Source: Algoriphagus alkaliphilus
GTDB lineage: Bacteria; Bacteroidota; Bacteroidia; Cytophagales; Cyclobacteriaceae
Assembly: GCF_900103735.1 (NCBI RefSeq)
Contig: NZ_FMXE01000004.1
Location: 1 to 64,000 of the forward strand
Direction of reading: 5' to 3'
DNA: 64,000 bases
Below are positions 8,786 to 18,278 of the stretch, in pieces. Both the position numbers and the translations under genes were made by a program. Within the stretch, counting starts at the first letter, position 1; every line of letters starts with the position of its first letter. The notes under the pieces are model-generated. The model ran no database searches. It saw nothing but the letters and a program-made list of their open reading frames with translations, and was not told the origin of the DNA.

Positions 8786-8822
8786 AATTAAAGGCGACCC
8801 TAACAGTCGCCTTTAATTATTT
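8786..8822. terminator. Terminator hairpin after the S8 protease
   Basis: Thirteen-base-pair perfect stem AATTAAAGGCGAC/GTCGCCTTTAATT with a seven-base loop; the following sequence is T-rich rather than a pure T-run. Confidence 0.75.
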
Positions 8823-8888
8823 CAGGTTAAGAAAATGTTAAACCTGTCTAAAATTATTTTTCTTTTTCAATGCTAAGCTTACTTTGGG

Positions 8889-9104
8889 ATGATGGAAGCG
8901 ATCGCCTCTTTTTTAATCCTCTTTATTATCTATTTCCTCGGCATTCTCGCAATAGTTCAATTAGCTATTAGGCCGATGAAGCGAATGGTTGATAATGGCG
9001 ATGGAACCAATAAACAATGGGAGACCAATCACTTGAAAATTTTGGCTTTAAGCTTTTTGCTTTCACTCATCACGACTACTATTGCCTATCTGATTTTTCC
9101 CTGA
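8889..9104 (+). CDS. Small two-helix membrane protein, unknown
   Basis: 71 residues (or 70 from the second ATG at 8892). Two strongly hydrophobic helices, about residues 7-28 and 50-70, are separated by a polar, charged loop (RPMKRMVDNGDGTNKQWE). No family recognised. Its stop codon TGA directly abuts the stop of the minus-strand phosphatase gene within the palindrome TGATCA, so the two genes converge with no space between them. Support comes from the hydrophobic pattern and good fit of the frame to the gap. Confidence 0.6.
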   Translation: MMEAIASFLILFIIYFLGILAIVQLAIRPMKRMVDNGDGTNKQWETNHLKILALSFLLSLITTTIAYLIFP

Positions 9105-10493
9105 TCAGTCCTTGTAGGGGATCGTGTTCGTGTGAGTCTTTTCAGGAACTGCATTTACTCTGAGCTCGATAAATTGATTGAGATCATTCTCCCCTTTTAC
9201 CAGTTCAAAGGCATCATACAATTCTCCCACAGCAGTGAAGGATTCAAATTTCAGGCGATTCCCTTCCACCGTTATCACCTGAAAAAGCTGGGTGTTTTCG
9301 GCAGTTCGGTCACGCTGACCTCCCTTTTCGGTCCAGTCATCTCCGATATCGTACATTTTTCCTCCTGAAACAGAAACGACATAAACCGTCCCTGTCAAGT
9401 CTTTCATATTCAATCCATTCATTACATTCTCTCCAGGTGCCACTCTGCCGCGGGCATAGGCGTGATCGTGGCCCTGCAGCGCAATGTCAACTTTGTATTT
9501 GTCAAATATCGGCTTCCAGAGATTTCTTAATGCCTCATTGTCTCTTCCGTTGGAGGCTGAAAAAAGTGGATGGTGATAACTCACAATTGTCCAGCTTTTT
9601 GGGTTTTTGGACAGAATCTCTTCGAGCCAGGTGGCCTGAAGCTCATGGTCCCGGTTGGAGTCCAGAAAGATAAATCGGACATCCTGATAATCCATGTAGT
9701 AAGCGGTCTCTTCCAGCCCCTTGGGCCCATTGAGTGGCAAGGTGAATTGTGGCTTCCACTGAACCGAAAGGCTTCTCACTTTTTGATCTATCTCTTCCTG
9801 ATTTTTTGCACGGTATTCATGATTGCCGGGAACAGGCATAGACGGAACCATACTGTGAATGAAACCTCCTGCTGTAAACCATTCGTGCCATTCCTGCTCG
9901 CGATGCGCAGTATTGATCAGGTCTCCGGCGTGAATGATGAATTTCGAATCGGGGGCCTTTCTGAATCCCTCCCGAATCAGGCGAGCCCAAAGTTCCAGCA
10001 CATAATTCTGCGCATCTCCCACATACAGAAAAGAAAATTTATCTCCCGGGTTAGCAGAAGCCGTCTTAAACTGAAACCACTCACTCCAACGCTCTCCATC
10101 TCCAACCCGATAAGCATAAGTAGTATCAGGTAACAAATCCCTGAATTCAACCGAATGATAATTGGCAATCACTTCTGCAGTTTGGATCGAATTGGCATCC
10201 AAAACTTCGGTTTTGGCAGTCAGCGTTTTTCCGTTTCTCCAAAACTTCGGAGCCGCAGTGGCAACTGCGATTTCTGCATAACCTGCTTTAATCTCCGTAT
10301 TTGTTCGCCAGGTCACATTGACTTCAGTGGTAGGATTCTGCCCAAAGTTCAGAACTATTCGATCGGGATATTCAGAAGGCTTTGACCAATCAAAATGAAA
10401 TTTGGGTTCTTTGTAAATCCTTGCCTCCTGAGCAAAAAGCTGAAAGGAGGAAATCAGAAAAAGCGACAGGCAGATTAGTGTTCGTGATTGCAT
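9105..10493 (-). CDS. Secreted metallophosphoesterase, purple acid phosphatase-like
   Basis: 462 residues with a signal peptide (residues 1-21, ending QLFAQ). An N-terminal fibronectin-like domain (about 40-145, with VTWRTNTEI) is followed by a calcineurin-type phosphoesterase domain with the metal motifs GDAQN, IIHAGDLINTA, PGNHEYRA, VSYHHPLFS and LQGHDHAYARG. The first motif reads GDAQ, where many members have D-x-H or D-x-G. The order of domains matches purple acid phosphatases. It should dephosphorylate organic phosphates in the periplasm or outside the cell. It appears monocistronic on the minus strand. Confidence 0.9.
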   Translation of the reverse strand: MQSRTLICLSLFLISSFQLFAQEARIYKEPKFHFDWSKPSEYPDRIVLNFGQNPTTEVNVTWRTNTEIKAGYAEIAVATAAPKFWRNGKTLTAKTEVLDANSIQTAEVIANYHSVEFRDLLPDTTYAYRVGDGERWSEWFQFKTASANPGDKFSFLYVGDAQNYVLELWARLIREGFRKAPDSKFIIHAGDLINTAHREQEWHEWFTAGGFIHSMVPSMPVPGNHEYRAKNQEEIDQKVRSLSVQWKPQFTLPLNGPKGLEETAYYMDYQDVRFIFLDSNRDHELQATWLEEILSKNPKSWTIVSYHHPLFSASNGRDNEALRNLWKPIFDKYKVDIALQGHDHAYARGRVAPGENVMNGLNMKDLTGTVYVVSVSGGKMYDIGDDWTEKGGQRDRTAENTQLFQVITVEGNRLKFESFTAVGELYDAFELVKGENDLNQFIELRVNAVPEKTHTNTIPYKD

Positions 10494-10627
10494 GGAGATT
10501 ATTGAAATCAGTTAAAATTTTTTGAAAATTTAAAAACAACCCAATCTATTCAATTTCTACTTTTTGCCTATCCCGATCAAAAAAAATAACAATTCCATCA
10601 TTGGCAATTGACTTTTAAAAAGTTCAA

Positions 10628-10655
10628 AAAAAAACCGGCGAATGGCCGGCTTTTA
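10628..10655 (-). terminator. Intrinsic terminator for the TPR/cca unit (minus strand)
   Basis: On the minus strand CCGGC and GCCGG form a five-pair stem around a five-base loop and are followed by eight T. It lies about 120 bases after the end of the TPR gene and would end the three-gene minus-strand unit that starts at 13404. Confidence 0.7.
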
Positions 10656-10774
10656 AATTTCAAATTAGATTACTAAATCTTTATATCTGATTTCAATACA
10701 GCAACAAACAAACTGTATTGAAGTTCATCTTTGCTTTCTTTGGACAGTTGACCGTCGGCTGATGACAATTAAAA

Positions 10775-11482
10775 TCAATTCGTCTTCATAAGATTATCTT
10801 TAGCCTGAACGAAATTCGCATCCAATGCGATTGCTTCATTAAAGGCTGTTTTAGCTTCAACTTTTGAATTTTGATCCAAATAAATCAATCCTTTCAAATT
10901 GAGCGCAGCAGCTTTCATACTGACTTCCTGTGTTTCGGTCTGAGATTTTGGAAATCCGATTTTCTCATCCGCTTTAGAGTTTTTCACCAACATATTCACA
11001 GAATTCATCGCTTCCTCATATCGCTTAAGATTGTATTGGAGAAATGCCGATTTATAAAGGCTGAAATTATCTCCTGTCAACAAATAAAGGCTTTCGAAAT
11101 GTGGCAAGGCACGGTCCAAAGCTCCCAATTGCTCTAAGGAGTAGGCGGCAATTTCCAAAGCAACGACATTTTTGCTGTTGCCCTGAAGCAAATCCAAGGA
11201 TACCAGAGCGGCAGAGGCAAATTGACTGTTGTCAAAATAAATATTGCCCAAAGCCTCCATGTAGCGGGGATTCTCCGGGTTACGGATCATGAGATCGTAT
11301 AATTTGGTTTTTGCCATTTCCAGATCACTATACCGAATTGCCGCTTGATAGGCCGTTTGGTCTGCTGCGTTAAGTGCGGCTTTGATTTTTGGATCCAGTT
11401 TTGGAATAGAATCAGTTGCTGTTTGGGCAGCAAGATTTCCGGCACAAATGGCCAGGAGCAGCAGTAGGAATGTGCGCTTCAT
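10775..11482 (-). CDS. Periplasmic TPR protein
   Basis: 235 residues from the ATG at 11482 (MKRTFLLLLLAICAGNLAAQ), preferred over an in-frame TTG two codons upstream because it gives a clean signal peptide. Three to four tetratricopeptide-type helix pairs are visible (for example MEALGNIYFDNSQFASAA, ALEIAAYSLEQLGALDRA, SLYKSAFLQYNLKRYEEA, AALNLKGLIYLDQNSKVE). Probably a protein-binding scaffold in the periplasm. It starts seven bases after the stop of the cca gene and is probably part of the same transcript. Confidence 0.8.
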   Translation of the reverse strand: MKRTFLLLLLAICAGNLAAQTATDSIPKLDPKIKAALNAADQTAYQAAIRYSDLEMAKTKLYDLMIRNPENPRYMEALGNIYFDNSQFASAALVSLDLLQGNSKNVVALEIAAYSLEQLGALDRALPHFESLYLLTGDNFSLYKSAFLQYNLKRYEEAMNSVNMLVKNSKADEKIGFPKSQTETQEVSMKAAALNLKGLIYLDQNSKVEAKTAFNEAIALDANFVQAKDNLMKTN

Positions 11483-11488
11483 TGTCAA

Positions 11489-12934
11489 TCAGTTGTTTTT
11501 TTTGGTGATGTGATGTGTATCCTTAGGAGCAATGCCTTTGCTACGGGCAATGTCCAACATTAGTTTTCGTGCGGATTCAGGATTGTTTTGAATTTTGCCC
11601 TCCAATATAGCTTCTTTTATTTCTTCCTTGATTTCACCGATGATTTTTGAAGGTGAAAGCCCAAAAGTTTTCATGATTTCTTCACCGCTGACCGGAGGCT
11701 GAAAGTTCCGAACTTGATCTTTTTCTTCCACTTCCTTCATTTTTTCCTCCACCTTGTCGAAGTTTTCAAGGTAGCGCTTGACTTTTTTGTTGTTTTTGGA
11801 AGTGATATCTGCGCGACAGAGGGTCATTAAGTCCTCGATATCATCGCCCGCATCAAAAAGCAATCTTCGCATGGCCGAATCAGTCACTTCGTCTTTGACC
11901 AAAGCAATAGGCCTCAAATGGAGCCGAACGAGCTTTTGTACATACTTCATCCGATCATCCATCGGAAGCTTCAAGCGGCGAAAGATATTCGGAGTCATTC
12001 GGGCTCCCCGATCTTCATGTCCATGAAAGGTCCAGCCTACTTTGGGATTGAAACGCTTGGTCGCAGGCTTGGCAATGTCATGCATAATCGCAGCCCAGCG
12101 AAGCCAGAGATTATCGGTCATGAGACACACATTATCCAATACTTGGAGCGTGTGGTAGAAATTATCTTTATGCGACTTGTCATCGACCGAATCCACTCCC
12201 TGCAGTTCGACCATTTCAGGAAAAAACTCATGCAAAAGCTTCGAGGCAAACAGAAGCTTAAATCCATAGGAAGGCTTTGGGGTAGCAACGATTTTATTTA
12301 ATTCATCAATTATTCGCTCTGCGGAAATAATCTGAAGCCTTGCCGCGTTTTCGGAAATGGCAAAAAAAGTATCCGCATCTATATCGAAGTTCAGTTGGGC
12401 TGCAAATCGCACTGCACGCATCATCCGCAAAGGATCATCTGAAAAGGTGATTCCCGGCTCAAGTGGGGTTTTAATGATTTTTCGCTTCATATCACCCAAA
12501 CCGTCAAAAGGATCAATCAAATCGCCATAATCTTCCCGATTAAGTGAAATCGCCAATGCATTGATCGTGAAATCCCTACGCTCCAAGTCCTCCTGCAAAG
12601 TTCCGTCTTCCACGATTGGCTTTCTGGATTCCAGCCGGTAGGACTCTTTTCTAGCTCCCACAAACTCTATCTCCCAGTCATCGAGTTTGAGCATCGCCGT
12701 ACCGAAATTTTTGAAAACCGAAAGCGGGACATGCTGATCAAATGATTTGGCAACCTCCTGGGCCAGTTTGATCCCGCTTCCCACGCAGGTAAAATCGATA
12801 TCCTTGCTTGGACGGCCTAATACAAGGTCACGGACATAGCCGCCGACGACGTAGGATTTAATGCCTAGCGTAGCACTTGCTTTCGCAACTTTTTTGAATA
12901 TTTCGAGCTCGTCTAGCTTGGCTTTTAAATTCAT
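11489..12934 (-). CDS. cca: CCA-adding tRNA nucleotidyltransferase with HD domain
   Basis: 481 residues. The polymerase beta-type nucleotidyltransferase head has [14 protein letters not shown] and Asp45/Asp47 in SKDIDF, followed by the [10 protein letters not shown] and [15 protein letters not shown] segments of class II enzymes. An HD domain ([11 protein letters not shown] and the downstream His) occupies the middle. The enzyme builds or repairs the 3' CCA end of tRNAs. The start overlaps the stop of the preceding gene as ATGA, indicating translational coupling, and the TPR gene follows at once. Confidence 0.95.
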   Translation of the reverse strand: MNLKAKLDELEIFKKVAKASATLGIKSYVVGGYVRDLVLGRPSKDIDFTCVGSGIKLAQEVAKSFDQHVPLSVFKNFGTAMLKLDDWEIEFVGARKESYRLESRKPIVEDGTLQEDLERRDFTINALAISLNREDYGDLIDPFDGLGDMKRKIIKTPLEPGITFSDDPLRMMRAVRFAAQLNFDIDADTFFAISENAARLQIISAERIIDELNKIVATPKPSYGFKLLFASKLLHEFFPEMVELQGVDSVDDKSHKDNFYHTLQVLDNVCLMTDNLWLRWAAIMHDIAKPATKRFNPKVGWTFHGHEDRGARMTPNIFRRLKLPMDDRMKYVQKLVRLHLRPIALVKDEVTDSAMRRLLFDAGDDIEDLMTLCRADITSKNNKKVKRYLENFDKVEEKMKEVEEKDQVRNFQPPVSGEEIMKTFGLSPSKIIGEIKEEIKEAILEGKIQNNPESARKLMLDIARSKGIAPKDTHHITKKNN

Positions 12935-13404
12935 CCAACAATAATTTTTACATCACCTTCCGGACCCAGAAACATTTCTTTAGTACTTGGACCCAGAAGC
13001 GGGAAATAAAGTTCGGTTTGCGAATCAGCCTCATTTTTCTCATGATCAATCTTTGCCAAAACCGGCTGCGAGATCTGAAAAAGCAATTTGTTCCAATTAG
13101 GCTCCCGGATCAATGAAAAACGGATGTTACCATCTTGGATAGGTGCGCTTCTAATCACCCGGCTGACCGGACTATGGTAGATCGTCGGCTTGGAGGAGAA
13201 ATCCACTATGTCCAGCGAAACCTCTGCAAATGGCTCACACACAGTACGGATCTGAAAGGTATCAAACAAGAGGAACGTCCAGTCATAGCCCATTTCAGGT
13301 TTCCAATTCTCCGTTTTCAGGAGTGTGAGATTCTTTCCGTTTCCTTCACGGATGGTGACCTGCCCTTTTTCACGGAAGGTTTTGACGATAGCTTGCTGAT
13401 CCAA
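12931..13404 (-). CDS. Unknown conserved-looking 157-residue protein coupled to cca
   Basis: 157 residues with no signal peptide or membrane helix. The sequence is beta-rich ([49 protein letters not shown]). It overlaps cca by four bases (ATGA), so it is the first gene of the cca-TPR unit. I do not recognise a family. The intimate coupling suggests a conserved partnership, but a role in tRNA maturation would be only a guess. Confidence 0.75.
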   Translation of the reverse strand: MDQQAIVKTFREKGQVTIREGNGKNLTLLKTENWKPEMGYDWTFLLFDTFQIRTVCEPFAEVSLDIVDFSSKPTIYHSPVSRVIRSAPIQDGNIRFSLIREPNWNKLLFQISQPVLAKIDHEKNEADSQTELYFPLLGPSTKEMFLGPEGDVKIIVG

Positions 13405-13620
13405 AATTTTATATTTTGACGTAAAAATAATCAGATTATCCGGCCTGAGTTGCTAAAATCTAAAACACAGGATAATCAACCGCATTTTTGGTGGATTTTT
13501 TCGCTTGTGTGTGATGGGTTAATCAAAACGTCCTCCTCCCTTCCCCGACATTTTCCTCCAAAAATCAGTGAAGCCCTTGACATGGTTTCAATTCTTTTGT
13601 CTAATTTATAAACATAAAAA
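13405..13620. other. Intergenic, nothing clear
   Basis: About 215 bases upstream of the minus-strand cca unit and before the palindrome cluster. I see no gene. It should contain the promoter of the cca unit, but no exact match to the consensus stood out. Confidence 0.4.
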
Positions 13621-13712
13621 TGTTAATATAATTAACATTTTTGCCCAGCCCAACTTTTCCAAAGTTTGAAACTTTGGAAAAGTTGGGCTCCTCGGGATTT
13701 GTAATCCCGAGG
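13621..13712. repeat. Cluster of three perfect palindromes (repetitive extragenic type)
   Basis: Three inverted repeats lie almost end to end: TGTTAAT/ATTAACA (13621-13637), a 21-base perfect arm pair around one base (13647-13667 and 13669-13689, core ACTTTTCCAAAGTTT), and CCTCGGGATT/AATCCCGAGG around TGT (13690-13712). None carries a T-run suited to termination. The long perfect arms and the abutting arrangement suggest a mobile or dispersed intergenic element (REP or MITE type), sitting directly before the polymerase gene. Confidence 0.75.
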
Positions 13713-13768
13713 TCTGATTCCTGGACTTCCAATCCAAATTCAATCGTTAGCTGCTTTTCCCGAGCGAC

Positions 13769-13858
13769 CCGATATGTCCAGCCCCGATGGATATATCGGA
13801 GGAGAAGCAGGACAACAAAAACAAAATAACTATTAACTGCGGCAGTGGAGACACTGCC
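13769..13858. repeat. Two further hairpins before the polymerase gene
   Basis: CCGATATGTCCA (13769-13780) pairs with TGGATATATCGG (13788-13799) with one wobble. GGCAGTG (13841-13847) pairs with CACTGCC (13852-13858) around GAGA. The second has the same plan (GTG, four purine-rich bases, CAC) as the hairpin at 31237-31260. The frame running through this stretch into the polymerase gene is probably fortuitous, because the polymerase's own first domain begins at 13985. Confidence 0.6.
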
Positions 13859-13984
13859 TTGGGCGACCCTCAAGCATTAACTGCTGGAACTATCTCGCTT
13901 CCGCAGGAAACCTATTTCGCAACGCATATTTCACGAAGCGTATTTCCGCTCTTCGTATTTCGTACTTCATATTTCTTACTTCCA

Positions 13985-16945
13985 ATGTTTCTCAATTGCC
14001 ATTCTCACTTCAGCTTCAAATACGGGACGATGTCTGTGGAAGCGCTGATCGCTGAGGCGAAAGGTAAAAAACTCGATGCCCTCGCCCTCACCGACATCAA
14101 CTGCACGGCAGGGATTTTTCCCTTTATCCGTGCTGCGCAAAAATCCGGAATCCATCCCGTGATCGGCATCGACTTCCGCAATGGAATCCAACAGCAATAC
14201 ATCGGCTTGGCCCGGAATCAGGAAGGACTCTATGAACTCAACCGGCATCTCTCCGATCATCTCGTCTACAAAAGGGAGTTCACCTCCAAAGCTCCTGCAT
14301 TTGAAAACAGCTTCGTCATTTATCCTTTACCGGAGAAGTTGATTCCCCTGCGGGAAAATGAATTCATCGGCGTGCATCCCGGACAGCTCAACCGCTTGAT
14401 TTCCTCTCCCTGGTTTCGAAAAAAGGAAAAGCTCGTTCTACTCCAACCTGCGACTTTTTCGTCCAAAGTCCAGTTTAGCGCGCATCGCCTTTTGCGGAGC
14501 ATCGATCTAAACACACTCCTGAGCAAGCTCCCTAAAGAAGCGCAAGGTGACGCCACCGATCAATTCTACACCTATGCCGACTTGGTCTCCCGCTGCGAAA
14601 GCCACAGCTACCTGCTCGTCAACGCCCAAAAGCTCCTCGAACAGTGCCAGTTTTCGTTCTACTTTCAGGCTGTCAAAAACCGACGCGATATCTTGGGTTC
14701 GGACTGGGAAGACTTCGACTTTCTCCGACAGGAGGCATTCAAAGGCGCACTGCGACGCTATCCCGCCCTACAGCCGGAAGTCAGCACACGCATCGAAAAA
14801 GAGCTCGAACTCATCCAGCAAAAGGGCTTCGTGTCCTACTTTCTGATCAATTACGACATCATCACCTTTGCACAGCACCGCAACTTCTACCATGTCGGTC
14901 GGGGTTCCGGTGCCAACAGCATCGTGGCCTATTGTCTCGGAATCACCGATGTGGATCCGATCGAGCTGGACTTGTACTTCGAGCGATTTATCAATCTCTA
15001 TCGGGAAAATCCCCCTGACTTTGACATCGACTTCAGCTGGACGGATCGGGATGAGGTCACCGATTACATTTTCCAAAAGTACAATCGGGGCAAGGTCGAA
15101 CATGTTGCGCTTTTGGGTTCCTACAGCACCTTTCAGTACAACTCCGTCTTTCGGGAACTGGGAAAGGTCTTCGGCTTGCCCAAGTCAGACATCGAATCAC
15201 TGATCCATTTTGCGAATAAGGAAGGCTACGAGCCCGATCAATTCGGGAAGCTGATCATTAAATACAGTCAGGTGATGCACGACATGCCTTCGCATCTGAC
15301 GATACACGCCTGCGGGATCTTGATTTCGCACAAACCCATCCATTATTATACTGCCACGGACATGCCGCCAAAGGGCTTCCCTCTCGCCCATATCGACATG
15401 CACATCGCTGAGGATATAGGCTTGCATAAGTTTGACATTCTCAGTCAGCGGGGACTTGGACACATCAAGTCCGCCATCGAGACGATCTATCAGAATCAGG
15501 GTGTAAAAGTGGATATCCGCGAAGTCGATAAGTTTAAAAAAGACCCGAAAATCAAGAAAATGCTGCGAACGGGTCACACGATCGGTGCCTTCTACGTGGA
15601 ATCTCCGGCGATGCGGATGCTACTGTCCAAGATGAAAGCGGATGAATACCTGGAGCTCGTGGCGGCCAGCTCCATCATCCGACCCGGAGTCGCCCGATCC
15701 GGAATGATGCGGGAGTACATCCTGCGTCATGTGGATGAAGAGCGAAGGAAAATGGCTCATCCTGTCCTCGCCGACGTCATGCCCGAGACCTATGGGATCA
15801 TGGTCTATCAGGAAGATGTGATCAAAGTCGCCCATTACTTTGCTGGTCTCAGTCTGGGCGAAGCCGATGTCCTGCGAAGAGGAATGAGCGGAAAATCCCG
15901 CTCCAAGGATGAGTTTCAGCGGATCAGGGAGAAGTTTTTCAGCAACTGCAAGGAAATGGGTCGGGAGGACAAAGTCGCCGCCGAGGTCTGGTATCAGATC
16001 GAGAGCTTTGCGGGGTATTCCTTTGCCAAAGGCCACTCGGCTTCCTTTGCTGTAGAAAGCTACCAAAGCCTTTACCTCAAGGCCCATTTCCCGCTGGAAT
16101 TCATGGTGGGCGTGGTGAATAACTTCGGGGGATTTTACCACACCGAGTTCTACATTCATGAGCTTCGGATGAACGGTGCGGACATTCAGGCTCCACACAT
16201 CAACGAAAGTGATTACCTGACTCGCATCACAGGAAAGACCGTGTACTTGGGCCTGATCCACATAAAATTTTTGGAAAAAGCGACTGTAGAAAAGCTTCTC
16301 GTAGAGCGTCTGGAAAATGGACCCTTTCTGGGTTTGGCAGGCTTTGTGGCGCGGGTTGCGATCAGTCTGGAGCAATTGCTGATCCTGATCCGCATTACTT
16401 GCTTTCGCTTTACGGGAAAAGCCAAGCAGGAATTACTCTGGGAAGCGCATTTTATCCTCAACAAGCGGAAAGCTATTCCTGCCATGAATGAGCTTTTCCG
16501 CTCAGGAGGACTTTCTTTTGGCAATCGTCAACCAGAAATCCCGGTCTTGGAAGCGGTGGATATTCGGCAAGAAATTCTCGATCAGATCGATATCCTGGAG
16601 TTTCCGCTGGACTCCCCTTTTCACCTGGTCAAAGATCAACGTACCCAAGGCATCAAAGCACGGGATTTGGAAAGTCACTTGGGGAAAACGGTGATGATCC
16701 TCGGCTATCTAGTGACAGTCAAATACACCCGGACCGTCAAGGGCGAGGTAATGAACTTTGGGACTTTTCTGGATCGGGAAGGTGACTGGATCGACACAGT
16801 GCATTTCCCTCCTGTGGTAAAAAAACATCCCTTCAAGGGCCGGGCGATCTACCGGATCGAGGGAAAAGTGACAGAGGAGTTTGGCTTCTATTCGATCGAA
16901 GTGAATCTTCTGGAGCGAATGGCGTATTGGAATGCGGCCGATTAA
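13985..16945 (+). CDS. Short DnaE-type DNA polymerase III alpha subunit (DnaE2/error-prone-like)
   Basis: 986 residues from the ATG at 13985 (MFLNCHSHFSFKYGTMSVE), where the PHP domain begins; the frame is open to 13787 but the extra sequence is repeat-derived and unlike the family. The catalytic palm has PPDFDIDF (residues 343-350, metal-binding Asp347 and Asp349), and the third acidic residue is in HKFDILSQRGLG. The C-terminal part has an OB-fold (VMILGYLVTVKYTRT). At about 990 residues it is shorter than replicative DnaE (about 1160 or more), lacking the tail needed for stable holoenzyme assembly. In many bacteria such enzymes pair with ImuA and ImuB in SOS mutagenesis; neither is adjacent here. 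Confidence 0.88.
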   Translation: MFLNCHSHFSFKYGTMSVEALIAEAKGKKLDALALTDINCTAGIFPFIRAAQKSGIHPVIGIDFRNGIQQQYIGLARNQEGLYELNRHLSDHLVYKREFTSKAPAFENSFVIYPLPEKLIPLRENEFIGVHPGQLNRLISSPWFRKKEKLVLLQPATFSSKVQFSAHRLLRSIDLNTLLSKLPKEAQGDATDQFYTYADLVSRCESHSYLLVNAQKLLEQCQFSFYFQAVKNRRDILGSDWEDFDFLRQEAFKGALRRYPALQPEVSTRIEKELELIQQKGFVSYFLINYDIITFAQHRNFYHVGRGSGANSIVAYCLGITDVDPIELDLYFERFINLYRENPPDFDIDFSWTDRDEVTDYIFQKYNRGKVEHVALLGSYSTFQYNSVFRELGKVFGLPKSDIESLIHFANKEGYEPDQFGKLIIKYSQVMHDMPSHLTIHACGILISHKPIHYYTATDMPPKGFPLAHIDMHIAEDIGLHKFDILSQRGLGHIKSAIETIYQNQGVKVDIREVDKFKKDPKIKKMLRTGHTIGAFYVESPAMRMLLSKMKADEYLELVAASSIIRPGVARSGMMREYILRHVDEERRKMAHPVLADVMPETYGIMVYQEDVIKVAHYFAGLSLGEADVLRRGMSGKSRSKDEFQRIREKFFSNCKEMGREDKVAAEVWYQIESFAGYSFAKGHSASFAVESYQSLYLKAHFPLEFMVGVVNNFGGFYHTEFYIHELRMNGADIQAPHINESDYLTRITGKTVYLGLIHIKFLEKATVEKLLVERLENGPFLGLAGFVARVAISLEQLLILIRITCFRFTGKAKQELLWEAHFILNKRKAIPAMNELFRSGGLSFGNRQPEIPVLEAVDIRQEILDQIDILEFPLDSPFHLVKDQRTQGIKARDLESHLGKTVMILGYLVTVKYTRTVKGEVMNFGTFLDREGDWIDTVHFPPVVKKHPFKGRAIYRIEGKVTEEFGFYSIEVNLLERMAYWNAAD

Positions 16946-17242
16946 GATTGTTTGCCACAAAGACTGAAAGACACCAAAAAGAGTTATTGAGAAATAGTTA
17001 ATAAGTTATTGGCTATTAAGCTATAGAAAAAGGCCTTGCAAAGCAGCAAAAAGAAGTCTTGGATATTAAATTTTGCCTTTCATTTGATATCTGTGTCATC
17101 TGTGAGAAACTTCTCAAGACACTTTCCCTCCAAGGAAACTAATTCTGACCCCACGAAAGAGGCATAATAAAAAAATCGAGGAAAAATTATTCAAATTAGG
17201 ACAAATTACGTTATCTTAGAAGACAAATTACTGAGTTCAACC
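16946..17242. other. Intergenic, nothing clear
   Basis: About 297 bases with no gene. It contains AT-rich direct repeats of the type AGTTATTGGCTATTAAG and, near 17213, a TTATCTTAG sequence that resembles but does not match the -7 consensus for the toxin-antitoxin pair. Confidence 0.4.
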
Positions 17243-17704
17243 ATGGCAAAGAAATCATCTAAAGTCAGCGAGCCTGCAGTAGCTGTCTACCAAAAAGCTC
17301 ATTTGTCTGTTCAAGATATTCTTAGAGTGGATTTTGATTGGCTGGATGAGCCGCTCAATCGGGTTGATACTTTTCGCAATGGCCTCGAAAAAAGCTCATT
17401 CGAGAGCTTCAAGGAGCTTTCTGGCCTGGATTACAATACCCTTGCCGATGCCTTGGGAGTTTCTGCCAAAACCTTGCAGCGCAAGGATATTTTTGATACA
17501 GGTCAGTCTGAGCGGCTCTACGAGTTGGCTGAGCTATATGCGATTGGAGTCAATTACTTTGGACGCGAGGGTTTCCGTAGATGGATGGAGCGTCCGCTTT
17601 TCTCACTCGGCAATCGGATCCCCCTGGATCTGATCGATGTCTCGGCAGGTCTTGACCTCCTCAAGGCAGAGATCATGCGATTACAGCACGGGATTGCTAT
17701 TTGA
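17243..17704 (+). CDS. Antitoxin of Xre/MbcA/ParS family (DUF2384)
   Basis: 153 residues. The N-terminal part has an Xre-like helix-turn-helix (TLADALGVSAKTLQRKD, about residues 68-84), and the C-terminal part is the MbcA/ParS toxin-binding domain (LYELAELYAIGVNYFGREGF ... WMERPLFSLGNRIPLDLI). In the family it neutralises the RES-domain toxin by capping its active site and represses the operon. The gene is followed at once by the RES gene, giving the standard antitoxin-toxin order. Confidence 0.93.
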   Translation: MAKKSSKVSEPAVAVYQKAHLSVQDILRVDFDWLDEPLNRVDTFRNGLEKSSFESFKELSGLDYNTLADALGVSAKTLQRKDIFDTGQSERLYELAELYAIGVNYFGREGFRRWMERPLFSLGNRIPLDLIDVSAGLDLLKAEIMRLQHGIAI

Positions 17705-17709
17705 CAGAC

Positions 17710-18165
17710 ATGAAAGTCTACCGACTGGCGCTAACCCAATACTGCGACGCAAGCGGTGAAGGAGCCAAAATCTACGGAGGCAGGTGGAATCTTCCGGGTA
17801 CTCCGGCAGTCTATGCCGGATCAAGTGTCTCAGCTTCCTTACTCGAGCGTTTGACAATTGATCCCGAACTACTGTCTGCTGATCGCTATATTCGCTATGC
17901 TGTCATGGAAATCAACATTCCAGACCAACTCATTTTTATGCCCAAAACTGATGAGTTACCCTTGGGATGGAATCAAATCCCGGCAGTCAGAGCATCAATG
18001 GAATATGGCACCTACTTGTTGAAATCAGGCCTTCTTTGCTTTGCTGTACCTTCGGTGGTGGATCAGAGTTCCCAGAATTATGTAATCAACCCACTTTCCG
18101 GCAATTTCAATTCGCTTGAATTTAAAAGCTATCCTCTTGAACTTGACAGGAGGATTTTGAGATGA
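17710..18165 (+). CDS. RES-domain toxin (NAD-consuming)
   Basis: 151 residues from the ATG at 17710; an in-frame TTG at 17701, overlapping the antitoxin stop, is an alternative. The RES signature residues are present: Arg25 in GGRWN, Glu46 in ASLLERLT and a Ser in the C-terminal DQSSQNYVINP segment. Family members degrade NAD+ or transfer ADP-ribose when free of antitoxin, causing growth arrest. The pair forms a complete type II module with no sign of decay. Confidence 0.93.
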   Translation: MKVYRLALTQYCDASGEGAKIYGGRWNLPGTPAVYAGSSVSASLLERLTIDPELLSADRYIRYAVMEINIPDQLIFMPKTDELPLGWNQIPAVRASMEYGTYLLKSGLLCFAVPSVVDQSSQNYVINPLSGNFNSLEFKSYPLELDRRILR

Positions 18166-18278
18166 CTTTATTGATGCATTTTGCCGATTTCCTGCTCGGG
18201 GTTAAATGCAGGGTGACTGTAATGTTTTTTCAAAAAATCCAATTCAAACCCTCAGAATTAGGATCTCCAAAAAATGAC

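Noticed and set aside
13787..13984. N-terminal extension of the DnaE-type polymerase
   Set aside because: It runs through hairpin sequences and has no resemblance to the family; the PHP domain starts exactly at the ATG at 13985.
16946..17242. Possible small RNA before the toxin-antitoxin pair
   Set aside because: Only AT-rich direct repeats, no stable hairpin and no promoter match.
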